A stretch of DNA of 64,000 nucleotides from Acanthosepion esculentum (taxonomy: Eukaryota > Mollusca > Cephalopoda > Sepiida > Sepiidae), in the NCBI GenBank assembly GCA_964036315.1, contig CAXIWW010000817.1, positions 7,351,501 through 7,415,500 on the forward strand, written 5' to 3'. The position numbers and the translations under genes are program-made. Below are positions 1 to 11,724 of this stretch, piece after piece; within the stretch, counting starts at the first letter, position 1, and each line of letters starts with the position of its first letter. The notes beneath the pieces are model-generated. The model had not been told where the DNA came from. It saw nothing but the letters and a program-made list of their open reading frames with translations, and made no database searches.

Positions 1-970
1 TATAATCATACCTAGGACTAGTTGGCACTGTGGTGCTGTTGGCACTATTGCTATCAGCTTTTGGCAGTTTTGCTATCAGCTGTTGGCACTTTTGCTATCA
101 GCTGTTGGCACTTTTGCTATCAGCTGTTGGCACTTTTGGTATCAGCTGCGGTGCTGTTGGCACTTTTGCTATCAACTGGTGTTGTTCGCAAGTTTTTATA
201 TAAACATGTATTTTTATACTTTCATAGTGTTTTTTTTTAGTGGAGGGTCAGTATTTGCACATAGCAGGGACACTTTGTGATCAGAAGCCTTGCTGTCAGA
301 TGTAGTTTATAATCATACCTAGGACTAGTTGGCACTGTGGTGCTGTTGGCACTTTTGCTATCAGCTGTTGGCACTTTTGCTATCAGCTGTTGGCACTTTT
401 GGTATCAGCTGTTGGCACTTGTGGTATCAGCTGTTGGCACTTTTGCTATCAGCTGTTTGCGCTTTTGCTATGAGCTGTGGTGCTGTTGGCACTTTTGCTA
501 TCAGCTTTTGGCACTTTTGGTATCAGCTGTTGGCACTTTTGCTATCAGCTGTTGGCACTTTTGCTATCAGCTGTTGGCACTTTTGAAATCAGCTGTTGGC
601 ACTTTTGCTATCAGCTGTTGGCAATTTGGTATAATCTGTTGGCACTTTTGCTATCAGCTGTTGGCACATTTGCTATCAGCTGTTGGCACTTTTGCTATCA
701 GCTGTTTGCACTTTTGCTATCAGCTTTTGGCACTTTTGGTATCAGCTGTTGGCACTTTTGGTATCAGCTGTTGGCACTTTTGCCATCAGCTGTTTGCACT
801 TTTGCTATCAGCTGTTGACACTTTTGGTATCATCTGTTGGAAATGGGGTATCAGCTGTTGGCAATTTGGCTATCAGCTTTTGGCACTTTTGCTATCAGCT
901 ATTGGCACTTTTGCTATCAGCTGTTAGCACTTTTGCTATCAGCTGCGGTGCTGTTGGCACTTTTGCTATC

Positions 971-1137
971 AACTGGTGTTGTTCGCAAGTTTTTATATAA
1001 ACATGTATTTTTATACTTTCATACTGTTTTTTTTTTAGTGGGGGTCACTATTTTCTCATAGCTGGGACCTTTTGTGATCAGAAGCCTTGCTGTCAGATGT
1101 AGTTTATAGTCATACCTAGGACTAGTGGGCACTGTGG
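971..1137 (+). repeat. Representative spacer of the 22-bp array
   Basis: One example of the conserved block that separates runs of 22-bp units. In order it holds: a variant 22-mer ending ATCAACTGGTG, then TTGTTCGCAAG, an AT-rich stretch with TATATAAACATGTA, a T tract of 7-12 bases, a G run with GTCACTATTT, then GCTCATAGCTGGGACC, a TGATCAGAAGCC segment, CAGATGTAGTTTATAG and a CCTAGGACTAGTTGGCAC segment that re-enters the 22-bp repeat. About 66 copies occur in 1-25587, namely 31 forward, about 31 reverse and 4 forward. They differ mainly by point changes and T-tract length. The block has no open frame of its own. Whether TATATAAA acts as a promoter is unknown. Confidence 0.9.
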
Positions 1138-4100
1138 TGCTGTTGGCACTTTTGCTATCAGCTGTTGGCACTTTTGGTATCAGCTGTTGGCACTTTTGGT
1201 ATCAGCTGTTGGCACTTTTGCTCTCAGCTGTTGGCACTTTTGCTATCAGCTGTGGTGCTGTTGGCACTTTTGCTATCAATTGCTGTTGTTCGCAAGTTTT
1301 TATATAAACATGTATTTTTATACATTCATAGTGTTTTCTTTTAGTGGGGGGTCACTATTTGCTCATAGCTGGGACCCTTTGTGATCAGAAGCCTTGCTGT
1401 CATATGTAGTTTATAGTCATACCTAGGACTAGTTGGCACTGTGGTGCTGTTGGCACTTTTGCTATCAGCTGTTGGCACTTTTGCTATCAGCTTTTGGCAC
1501 TTTTAGTATCAGCTGTTGGCACTTTTGCTATCAGCTGTTGGCACTTTTGCAATCAGCTGTGGTGCTGTTGGCACTTTTGCTATCAACTTGCGTTGTTCGC
1601 AAGTTTTTATATAAACATGTATTTTTATACTTTCGTAGTGTTTTTTTTAGTGGGGGGTCACTATTTGCTCATAGCTGGGACCCTTTGTGATCAGAAGCCT
1701 TGCTGTCAGATGTAGTTTATAGTCATACCTAGGACTAGTTGGCACTGTGGTGCTGTTGGCACATTTGCTATCAGCTGTTGGCACTTTTGGTATCAGCTGT
1801 TGGAACTTTTGCTATCAGCTGTTGGCACTTTTGCTATCAGCTGTTGGCACTTTTGAAATCAGCTGTTGGCACTTTTGCTATCAGCTGTTGGCAATTTGGT
1901 ATAATCTGTTGGCACTTTTGCTATCAGCTGTTGGCACATTTGCTATCAGCTGTTGGCACTTTTGCTATCAGCTGTTTGCACTTTTGCTATCAGCTTTTGG
2001 CACTTTTGGTATCAGCTGTTGGCACTTTTGGTATCAGCTGTTGGCACTTTTGCCATCAGCTGTTTGCACTTTTGCTATCAGCTGTTGACACTTTTGGTAT
2101 CATCTGTTGGAAATGGGGTATCAGCTGTTGGCACTTTGGCTATCAGCTTTTGGCACTTTTGCTATCAGCTATTGGCACATTTGCTATCAGCTGTTAGCAC
2201 TTTTGCTATCAGCTGTGGTGCTGTTGGCACTTTTGCTATCAACTGGTGTTGTTCGCAAGTTTTTATATAAACATTTATTTTTATACTTTCATAGGGTTTT
2301 TTTTTTAGTGGGGGTCACTATTTTCTCATAGCTGGGACCTTTTGTGATCAGAAGCCTTGCTGTCAGATGTAGTTTATAGTCATACCTAGGACTAGTTGGC
2401 ACTGTGGTGCTGTTGGCACTTTTGCTATCAGCTGTTGGCAGTTTTGCTATCAGCTTTTGGCACTTTTGGTATCAGCTGTTGGCACTTTTGCTATCAGCTG
2501 TTGGCACTTTTGCAATCAGCTGTGGTGCTGTTGGCACTTTTGCTATCAACTGGCGTTGTTCGCAAGTTTTTATATAAACATGTATTTTTATACTTTCGTA
2601 GTGTTTTTTTAGTGGGGGGTCACTATTTGCTCATAGCTGGGACCCTTTGTGATCAGAAGCCTTGCTGTCAGATGTAGTTTATAGTCATACCTAGGATTAG
2701 TTGGCACTGTGGTGCTGTTGGCACATTTGCTATCAGCTGTTGGCACTTTTGCTATTAGCTGTTGGCACTTTTGGTATCATTGGTTGGCACTTTTGCTATC
2801 AGCTGTTGGCACTTTTGCTATCAGCTGTGGTGCTTTTGGCACTTTTGCTATCAACTGGTGTTGTTCGCAAGTTTTTATATAAACATATATTTGTATACAT
2901 TCATAGAGTTTTTTTTAGTGGAGGGTCACTATTTGCTCATAGCTGGGACCCTTTGTGATCAGAAGCCTTGCTGTCAGATGTAGTTTATAGTCATACCTAC
3001 GACTAGTTGGCAATGTGGTGCTGTTGGCACTTTTGCTATCAGCTGTTGGCACTTTTGCTATCAGCTGTGGTGCTGTTGGCACTTTTGCTATCAACTGGTG
3101 TTGTTCGCAAGTTTTTATATAAACATGTATTTTTATACGTTCATAGTGTATTTTTTTTTGTGGGGGGTCACTATTTGCTCACAGCTGGGACCCTTTGTGA
3201 TCAGAAGCCTTGCTGTCATATGTAGTTTATAGTCATACCTAGGGCTAGTTGGCACTGTGGTGCTGTTGGCACTTTTGCTATCAGCTGTTGGCACTTTTGC
3301 TCTCAGCTTTTGGCACTTTTGCTATCAGCTGTTGGCATTTTGCTATCAGCTGTTGGCACTTTTGCTATCAGCTGTGGTGCTGTTGGCACTTTTGCTATCA
3401 ACTGGTGTTGTTCGCAAGTTTTTATATAAACATGTATTTTTATACTTTCATAGTTTTTTTTTTTAGTGGAGGCTCACTATTTGCTCATAGTTGGAACCCT
3501 TTGTGATCAGAAGCCTTGCTGTCAGTTGTAGTTTATAATCATACCTAGGACTAGTTGGCACTGTGGTGCTGCTGGCACTTTTGCTATCAGCTGTTGGCAC
3601 TTTTGCTATCAGCTGTTGGCACTTTTGCTATCAGCTGTTGGCACTTTTGTTATCAGCTGTGGTGCTGTTGGCACTTTTGCTATCAACTGGTGTTGTTCGC
3701 AAGTTTTTATATAAACATGTATGTTTATACTTTCGTAGTGTTTTTTTTTTAGTGGGGGGTCACTATTTGCTAATAGCTGGGACCCTTTGTGATCAGAAGC
3801 CTTGCTGTCAGATGTAGTTTATAATCATACCTAGGACTAGTTGGCACTGTGGTGCTGTTGGCACTATTGCTATCAGCTTTTGGCAGTTTTGCTATCAGCT
3901 GTTGGCACATTTGCTATCAGCTGTTGGCACTTTTGCTATCAGCTGTGGTGCTGTTGGCACTTTTGCTATCAACTGGTGTTGTTCGCAAGTTTTTATAAAA
4001 AAATCTATTTTTATACTTTCATAGTGTTTTTTTTTTAGTGGGGGGTCACTATTTGCTCATAGCTGGGACCCTCTGTGATCAGAAGCCTTGCAGTCAGATG

Positions 4101-7100
4101 TAGTTTATAGTCATACCTAGGACTATTTGGCACTGTGGTGCAGTTGGCACATTTGCTATCAGCTGTTGGCACTGTTGCTATCAGCTGTTGGCACTTTTGC
4201 TATCAGCTGTTGGCACTTTGGTATAATCTGTTGGCACTTTTGCTATCATCTGTTGGCACATTTGCTATCAGCTGTTGGCACTTTTGCTATCAGCTTTTGG
4301 CACTTTTGGTATCAGCTGTTGGCACTTTTGGTATCAGCTGTTGGCACTTTTGGTATCATCTGTTGGCACTTGTGCTATCAGCTGATGGCACTTTTGCTAA
4401 CAGTTTTTGGCACTTTTGCTATCAGCTGTTGCAACTTTTGCTATCAGCTGTTGGCACTTTTTCTATCAGCTGTGGTCCTATTGGCACTTTTGCTATCAAC
4501 TGGTGTTGTTCGCAAAGTTTTTATATAAACATGTATTTTTATACTTTCATAGTGTTTTTTTTTTTAGTTGAGGGTCAGTATTTGCTCATAGCAGGGACCC
4601 TTTGTGATCTGAAGCCTTGCTGTCAGATGTAGTTTATAATCATACCTAGGACTAGTTGGCACTGTGGTGCTGTTGGCACTTTTGGTATCAGCTGTTGGCA
4701 CTTTTGCTATCAGCTGTTGGCACTTTTGGTATCAGCTGTTGGCACTTTTGCTATCAGCTGTTGGCACTTTTGCTATAAGCTGTGGTGCTGTTGGCACTTT
4801 TGCTATCAACTGGTGTTGTTCGCAAGTTTTTATATAAACATGTATTTTTATACTTTCATAGTGTTTTTTTTTAGTGGAGGGTCAGTATTTGCACATAGCA
4901 GGGACACTTTGTGATCAGAAGCCTTGCTGTCAGATGTAGTTTATAATCATACCTAGGACTAGTTGGCACTGTGGTGCTGTTGGCACTTTTGCTATCAGCT
5001 GTTGGCACTTTTGCTATCAGCTGTTGGCACTTTTGGTATCAGCTGTTGGCACTTGTGGTATCAGCTGTTGGCACTTTTGCTATCAGCTCTTTGCGCTTTT
5101 ACTATGAGCTGTGGTGCTGTTGGCACTTTTGCTATCAGCTTTTGGCACTTTTGGTATCAGCTGTTGGCACTTTTGCTATCAGCTGTTGGCACTTTTGCTA
5201 TCAGCTGTTGGCACTTTTGAAATCAGCTGTTGGCACTTTTGCTATCAGCTGTTGGCAATTTGGTATAATCTGTTGGCACTTTTGCTATCAGCTGTTGGCA
5301 CATTTGCTATCAGCTGTTGGCACTTTTGCTATCAGCTGTTTGCACTTTTGCTATCAGCTTTTGGCACTTTTGGTATCAGCTGTTGGCACTTTTGGTATCA
5401 GCTGTTGGCACTTTTGCCATCAGCTGTTTGCACTTTTGCTATCAGCTGTTGACACTTTTGGTATCATCTGTTGGAAATGGGGTATCAGCTGTTGGCACTT
5501 TGGCTATCAGCTTTTGGCACTTTTGCTATCAGCTATTGGAACTTTTGCTATCAGCTGTTGGCACTTTTGCTATCAGCTGTGGTGCTGTTGGCACTTTTGC
5601 TATCAACTGGTGTTGTTCGCAAGTTTTTATATAAACATGTATTTTTATACTTTCATAGTGTTTTTTTTTTAGTGGGGGTCACTATTTTCTCATAGCTGGG
5701 ACCTTTTGTGATCAGAAGCCTTGCTGTCAGATGTAGTTTATAGTCATACCTAGGACTAGTTGGCACTGTGGTGCTGTTGGCACTTTTGCTATCAGCTGTT
5801 GGCACTTTTGGTATCAGCTGTTGGCACTTTTGGTATCAGCTGTTGGCACTTTTGCTCTCAGCTGTTGGCACTTTTGCTATCAGCTGTGGTGCTGTTGGCA
5901 CTTTTGCTATCAATTGCTGTTGTTCGCAAGTTTTTATATAAACATGTATTTTTATACATTCATAGTGTTTTCTTTTAGTGGGGGGTCACTATTTGCTCAT
6001 AGCTGGGACCCTTTGTGATTAGAAGCCTTGCTGTTAGATGTAGTTTATAGTCATACCTAGGACTAGTTGGCAATGTGGTGCTGTTGGCACTTTTGGTATC
6101 AGCTGTTGGCACTATTGCTATCAGCTGTTGGCACTTTTTCTATCAGCTGTTGGCACTTTTGCTATCAAATGTGGTGCTGTTGGCACTTTTGCTATCAACT
6201 GGTGTAGTTCGCAAGTTTTTATATAAACATGTATTTTTATACTTTCATAGAGTTTTTTTTAGTGGGGGGTCACTATTTGCTCATAGCTGGGCCCCTTTGT
6301 GATCAGAAGCCTTGCTGTCATATGTAGTTTATAGTCATACCTAGGACTAGTTGGCACTGTGGTGCTGTTGGCACTTTTGCTATCAGCTGTTGGCACTTTT
6401 GTTATCAGCTTTTGGCACTTTTGGTATCAGCTGTTGGCACTTTTGCTATCAGCTGTTGGCACTTTTGCAATCAGCTGTGGTGCTGTTGGCACTTTTGCTA
6501 TCAACTTGCGTTGTTCGCAAGTTTTTATATAAACATGTATTTTTATACTTTCGTAGTGTTTTTTTTAGTGGGGGGTCACTATTTGCTCATAGCTGGGACC
6601 CTTTGTGATCAGAAGCCTTGCTGTCAGATGTAGTTTATAGTCATACCTAGGACTAGTTGGCACTGTGGTGCTGTTGGCACATTTGCTATCAGCTGTTGGC
6701 ACTTTTGGTATCAGCTGTTGGCACATTTGCTATCAGCTTTTGGCACTTTTGGTATCAGCTGTTGGCACTTTTGGTATCAGCTGTTGGCACTTTTGCCATC
6801 AGCTGTTTGCACTTTTGCTATCAGCTGTTGACACTTTTGGTATCATCTGTTGGAAATGGGGTATCAGCTGTTGGCACTTTGGCTATCAGCTTTTGGCACT
6901 TTTGCTATCAGCTATTGGCACTTTTGCTATCAGCTGTTGGCACTTTTGCTATCAGCTGTGGTGCTGTTGGCACTTTTGCTATCAACTGGTGTTGTTCGCA
7001 AGTTTTTATATAAACATTTATTTTTATACTTTCATAGGGTTTTTTTTTTAGTGGGGGTCACTATTTTCTCATAGCTGGGACCTTTTGTGATCAGAAGCCT

Positions 7101-7385
7101 TGCTGTCAGATGTAGTTTATAGTCATACCTAGGACTAGTTGGCACTGTGGTGCTGTTGGCACTTTTGCTATCAGCTGTTGGCACTTTTGCTATCAGCTGT
7201 TGGCACTTTTGGTATCAGCTGTTGGCACTTTCGCTCTCAGCTGTTGGCACTTTTGCTATCAGCTGTGGTGCTGTTGGCACTGTTGCTATCAATTGCTGTT
7301 GTTCGCAAGTTTTTATATAAACATGTATTTTTATACATTCATAGTGTTTTCTTTTAGTGGGGGGTCACTATTTGCTCATAGCTGG

Positions 7386-7412
7386 GACCCTTTGTGAAAT
7401 CACTTTTGAAAT
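7386..7412 (+). repeat. Chimeric spacer/22-mer junction
   Basis: The spacer copy that begins near 7290 stops after GGGACCCTTTGTGA and continues directly with AATCACTTTTGAAATCAGC, skipping the usual GATCAGAAGCC to CTAGTTGGCAC part. The incoming sequence is the GAAATC variant run otherwise seen at about 575-620, 1850-1880 and 5215-5240. This looks like an internal deletion or an unequal exchange between two non-homologous points of the array. Confidence 0.7.
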
Positions 7413-10400
7413 CAGCTGTTGGCACTTTTGCTATCAGCTGTTGGCAATTTGGTATAATCTGTTGGCACTTTTGCTATCAGCTGTTGGCACATTTGCTATC
7501 AGCTGTTGGCACTTTTGCCATCAGCTGTTTGCACTTTTGCTATCAGCTGTTGACACTTTTGGTATCATCTGTTGGAAATGGGGTATCAGCTGTTGGCAAT
7601 TTGGCTATCAGCTTTTGGCACTTTTGCTATCAGCTATTGGCACTTTTGCTATCAGCTGTTAGCACTTTTGCTATCAGCTGTGGTGCTGTTGGCACTTTTG
7701 CTATCAACTGGTGTTGTTCGCAAGTTTTTATATAAACATGTATTTTTATACTTTCATAGTGTTTTTTTTTTAGTGGGGGTCACTATTTTCTCATAGCTGG
7801 GACCTTTTGTGATCAGAAGCCTTGCTGTCAGATGTAGTTTATAGTCATACCTAGGACTAGTGGGCACTGTGGTGCTGTTGGCACTTTTGCTATCAGCTGT
7901 TGGCACTTTTGGTATCAGCTGTTGGCACTTTTGGTATCAGCTGTTGGCACTTTTGCTCTCAGCTGTTGGCACTTTTGCTATCAGCTGTGGTGCTGTTGGC
8001 ACTTTTGCTATCAATTGCTGTTGTTCGCAAGTTTTTATATAAACATGTATTTTTATACATTCATAGTGTTTTCTTTTAGTGGGGGGTCACTATTTGCTCA
8101 TAGCTGGGACCCTTTGTGATTAGAAGCCTTGCTGTCAGATGTAGTTTATAGTCATACCTAGGACTAGTTGGCAATGTGGTGCTGTTGGCACTTTTGGTAT
8201 CAGCTGTTGGCACTTTTGCTATCAGCTGTTGGCACTTTTGCTATCAGCTGTTGGCACTTTTGCTATCAACTGTGGTGCTGTTGGCACTTTTGCTATCAAC
8301 TGGTGTAGTTCGCAAGTTTTTATATAAACATGTATTTTTATACTTTCATAGAGTTTTTTTTAGTGGGGGGTCACTATTTGCTCATAGTTGGAACCCTTTG
8401 TGATCAGAAGCCTTGCTGTCATATGTAGTTTATAATCATACCTAGGACTAGTTGGCACTGTGGTGCTGCTGGCACTTTTGCTATCAGCTGTTGGCACTTT
8501 TGCTATCAGCTGTTGGCACTTTTGCTATCAGCTGTTGGCACTTTTGTTATCAGCTGTGGTGCTGTTGGCACTTTTGCTATCAACTGGTGTTGTTCGCAAG
8601 TTTTTATATAAACATGTATGTTTATACTTTCGTAGTGTTTTTTTTTAGTGGGGGGTCACTATTTGCTAATAGCTGGGACCCTTTGTGATCAGAAGCCTTG
8701 CTGTCAGATGTAGTTTATAATCATACCTAGGACTAGTTGGCACTGTGGTGCTGTTGGCACTATTGCTATCAGCTTTTGGCAGTTTTGCTATCAGCTGTTG
8801 GCACTTTTGCTATCAGCTGTTGGCACTTTTGCTATCAGCTGTGGTGCTGTTGGCACTTTTGCTATCAACTGGTGTTGTTCGCAAGTTTTTATATAAACAT
8901 CTATTTTTATACTTTCATTGTCGTTTTTTTTTTAGTGGGGGGTCACTATTTGCTCATAGCTGGGACCCTCTATGATCAGAAGCCTTGCTGTCTGATGTAG
9001 TTGATAGTCATACATAGGACTAGTTGGCGCCGTGGTGCTGTTGGCACTTTTGCTATCAGCTGTTGGCACTTTTGCTATCAGCTGTTGGCACTTTTGCTAT
9101 CAGGTGTTGGCACTTTTGCTATCAGCTGTTGGCAATTTTGCTATCAGCTGTTGGCACTTTTGCTATCAGCTGTTGGCACTTGTGCAATCAGCTGTTGGCA
9201 CTTTTGCTATCAGCTGTTGGCACTTTTGTATAATCTGTTGGCACTTTTGCTATCAGCTGTTGGCACATTTGCTATCAGCTATTGGCACTTTTGCTATCAG
9301 CTGTTGGCACTTTTGCTATCAGCTTTGGGCACTTTTGGTATCAGCTGTTGGCACTTTTGGTATAATCTGTTGGCACTTTTGCCATCAGCTGTTAGCACTT
9401 TTCCTATCAGTTGTTGGCACTTTTGGTATCATCTGTTGGCACTTGTGCTATCAGCTGTTGGCACTTTTCCTATCAGCTTTTGGCACTTTTGCTATCAGCT
9501 GTTGGCACTTTTGCTATCAGCTGTTGGCACTTTGGTATCAGCTGTTGGCACTTTTGCTATCAGCTGTTGGCACTTTTGCTAACATCTTTATACACTTTTG
9601 CTATCAGCTGTTGGCACCTTTGCTATCAGCTGTTGGCACTTTTGGTATCAGCTGTTGGCACTTTTGCTATCAGCTGTGGTGCTAGTGGCACTTTTGCTAT
9701 CAACTGGCGTTGTTCGCAAGTTTTTATATAAACATGTATTTTTATACTTTCGTAGTGTTTTTTTTAGTGGGGGGTCACTATTTGCTCATAGCTGGCACCC
9801 TTTGTGATCAGAAGCCTTGCTGTCAGAGGTAGTTTATAGTCATACCAAGGACTAGTTGGCACTGTGGTGCTGTTGGCACTATTGCTATCAGCTGTTGGTA
9901 CTTTTGCTATCAACTGTTGGCACTTTTGCTAACAGCTGTGGTGCTGTTGGCACTTTTGCTATCAACTGGTGTTGTTCGCAAGTTTTTATATAAACATGTA
10001 TTTTTATACATTCATAGTCTTTTTTTTTAGTGGGGTGTCATTATTTGCTCATAGCTAGGACCCTTTGTGATCACAAGCCTTGCTGTCAGATGTAGTTTAT
10101 AGTCATACCTAGGACTAGTTGGCAATGTGGAGCTGTTGGCACTTGTGCTACTAACTGTTGGCACTTTTGCTATCAGCTGTTTTGCTGTTGGCCCTTTTGC
10201 TATCAACTGGTGTTGTTCGCAAGTTTTTATATGAACATCTATTTTTATACTTTCATAGTGTTTTTTTTTTAGTGGGGGGTCACTATTTGCTCATAGCTGG
10301 GACCCTCTGTGATCTAAAGCCTTGCTGTCAGATGTAGTTTATAGTCATACCTAGGACTAGTTGGCACTGTGGTGCGGTTCGCACTTTTGCTATCAGCTGT

Positions 10401-11700
10401 TGGCACTTTTGCTATCAGCTGTTGACACTTTTGCTATCACCTGTTGCCAATTTTGCTATCAGCTGTGGTTTTGTTGGCACTTTTGCTATCAACTGGTGTT
10501 GTTCGCAAGTTTTTATATAAACATGTATTTTTATACATTCATAGTGTTTTTTTTTAGTGGGGGGTCACTATTTGCTCATAGCTGGGACCCTTTGTTATCA
10601 GAAGCCTTGCTGTCAGATGTAGTTTATAGTCATACCTAGGACTAGTTGGCAATGTGTTGCTGTTGGCACTTTTGCTATCAGCTGTTGGAACTTTTGCTAT
10701 CAGCTTTTGGCACTTTTGCTATCAGCTGTTGGCACATTTGCTATCAGCTGTGGTGCTGTTAGCACTTTTGCTATCAACTGGTGTTGTTCGCTAGTTTTTA
10801 GATAAACATGTATTTTTATACTTTCATAGTGTTTTTTTTTAGTGGGGGGTCACTATTTGCTCATAGATGGGACACTTTGTGATCAGAAGCCTTGCTGTCA
10901 GATGTAGTTCATAGTCATACCTAGGACTAGTTGGCACTGTGGTGCTGTTGGCACTTTTGCTATGAGCTGTTGGCACTTTTGCTATCAGCTTTTGGCACTT
11001 TTGCTATCATCTATTGGCACTTTTGCTATCATCTGTTGGCACGTTTGCTATCAGCTGTTGGCACTTTTGCTATCAGCTGTTGGCACATTTGCTATCATCT
11101 GTTGGCACTTTTGGTATCAGCTGTGGTGCTGTTGGCACTTTTGCTATCAACTGGTGTTGTTCGCAAGTTTTTATATAAACATCTATTTTTATACTTTCAT
11201 AGTGTTTTTTTTTTAGAGGGGGGTCACTATTTGCTCATAGCTGGGACCCTTTGTGATCAGAAGCCTTGCTGTCAGATGTAGTTTATAGTCATACCTAGGA
11301 CTAGTGTGCACTGTGGTGCTGTTGGCACTTTTGCTATCAGCTTTTGGCACTTTTGCTATCAGCTGTTGGCACTTTTGCTATCAGCTGTTGGCACTTTTGC
11401 TATCAGCTGTTGGCACTATTGCTATCAGCTGTTGGCACTTTTGCTATCAGCTGTGGTGCTGTTGGCACTTTTGCTATCAACTGGCGTTGTTCGCAAGTTT
11501 TTATATAAACATATATTTTTATACTTTCTTAGTGTTTTTTTTAGTGGGGGGTCACTATTTGCTCATAGCTGGCACCCTTTGTGATCAGAAGCCTTGCTGT
11601 CAGATGTAGTTTATAGTCATACCAAGGACTAGTTGGCACTGTGGTGCTGTTGGAACTATTGCTATCAGCTGTTGGCACTTTTGCTATCAGCTGTTGGCAC

Positions 11701-11724
11701 TTTTGCTATCAGCTGATGGCAAAA
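11701..11724. other. Inversion junction 1: near-perfect palindrome centred on CAGCTG
   Basis: The array changes orientation here with no spacer. Forward units end in TTTTGCTATCAG and the sequence continues as their reverse complement, with the symmetry axis between 11712 and 11713 inside CAGCTG (11710-11715). Reading outward from the axis the two sides match except for an A/G difference six bases out and a C/A difference in GTGCCAAC/GTGCAAAC. The match continues for as long as the 22-bp phase holds. Confidence 0.9.

Larger units (their letters stand above)
150..9000 (+). repeat. Two tandem super-repeats of about 4.6-4.9 kb
   Basis: The pattern of variant units and spacers between about 150 and 4120 recurs between about 4784 and 9000. 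The region 150-1400 matches 4784-6034 at a constant offset of 4634 bp, including the private TTGCACATAGCAGGGACAC variant (from about 254 and 4888) and the unusual ATGAGCTGTGG unit (about 470 and 5104). From about 1433 the offset becomes 4918 (1433 to 6351), and 3555-4100 matches 8452-9000 at 4897. Whole spacer units were therefore gained or lost after duplication. Inside each copy there is a shorter repeat: 477-936 matches 1747-2206 at offset 1270. Confidence 0.8.
1..11712 (+). repeat. 22-bp minisatellite array with interspersed spacers, forward block
   Basis: Tandem 22-bp units with core TTGGCACTTTTGCTATC followed by CAGCTG. Common variants are GGTATC for GCTATC, CACATTT for CACTTTT and CAGCTTTTGG. 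Runs of one to more than twenty units are separated by a conserved spacer of about 165 bp. I count 31 spacers in this block, with their TATATAAA-like motif starting at about 197, 994, 1301, 1608, 2264, 2571, 2876, 3116, 3423, 3708, 3994 (degenerate), 4522, 4831, 5628, 5935, 6220, 6526, 7007, 7314, 7729, 8036, 8321, 8605, 8890, 9725, 9987, 10228 (degenerate), 10514, 10799 (degenerate), 11172 and 11502. Spacing is most often 240-310 bp, with longer intervals up to about 830 bp where the 22-bp run is long. The array is cut off by the left window edge. No gene is seen in it. Confidence 0.97.
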
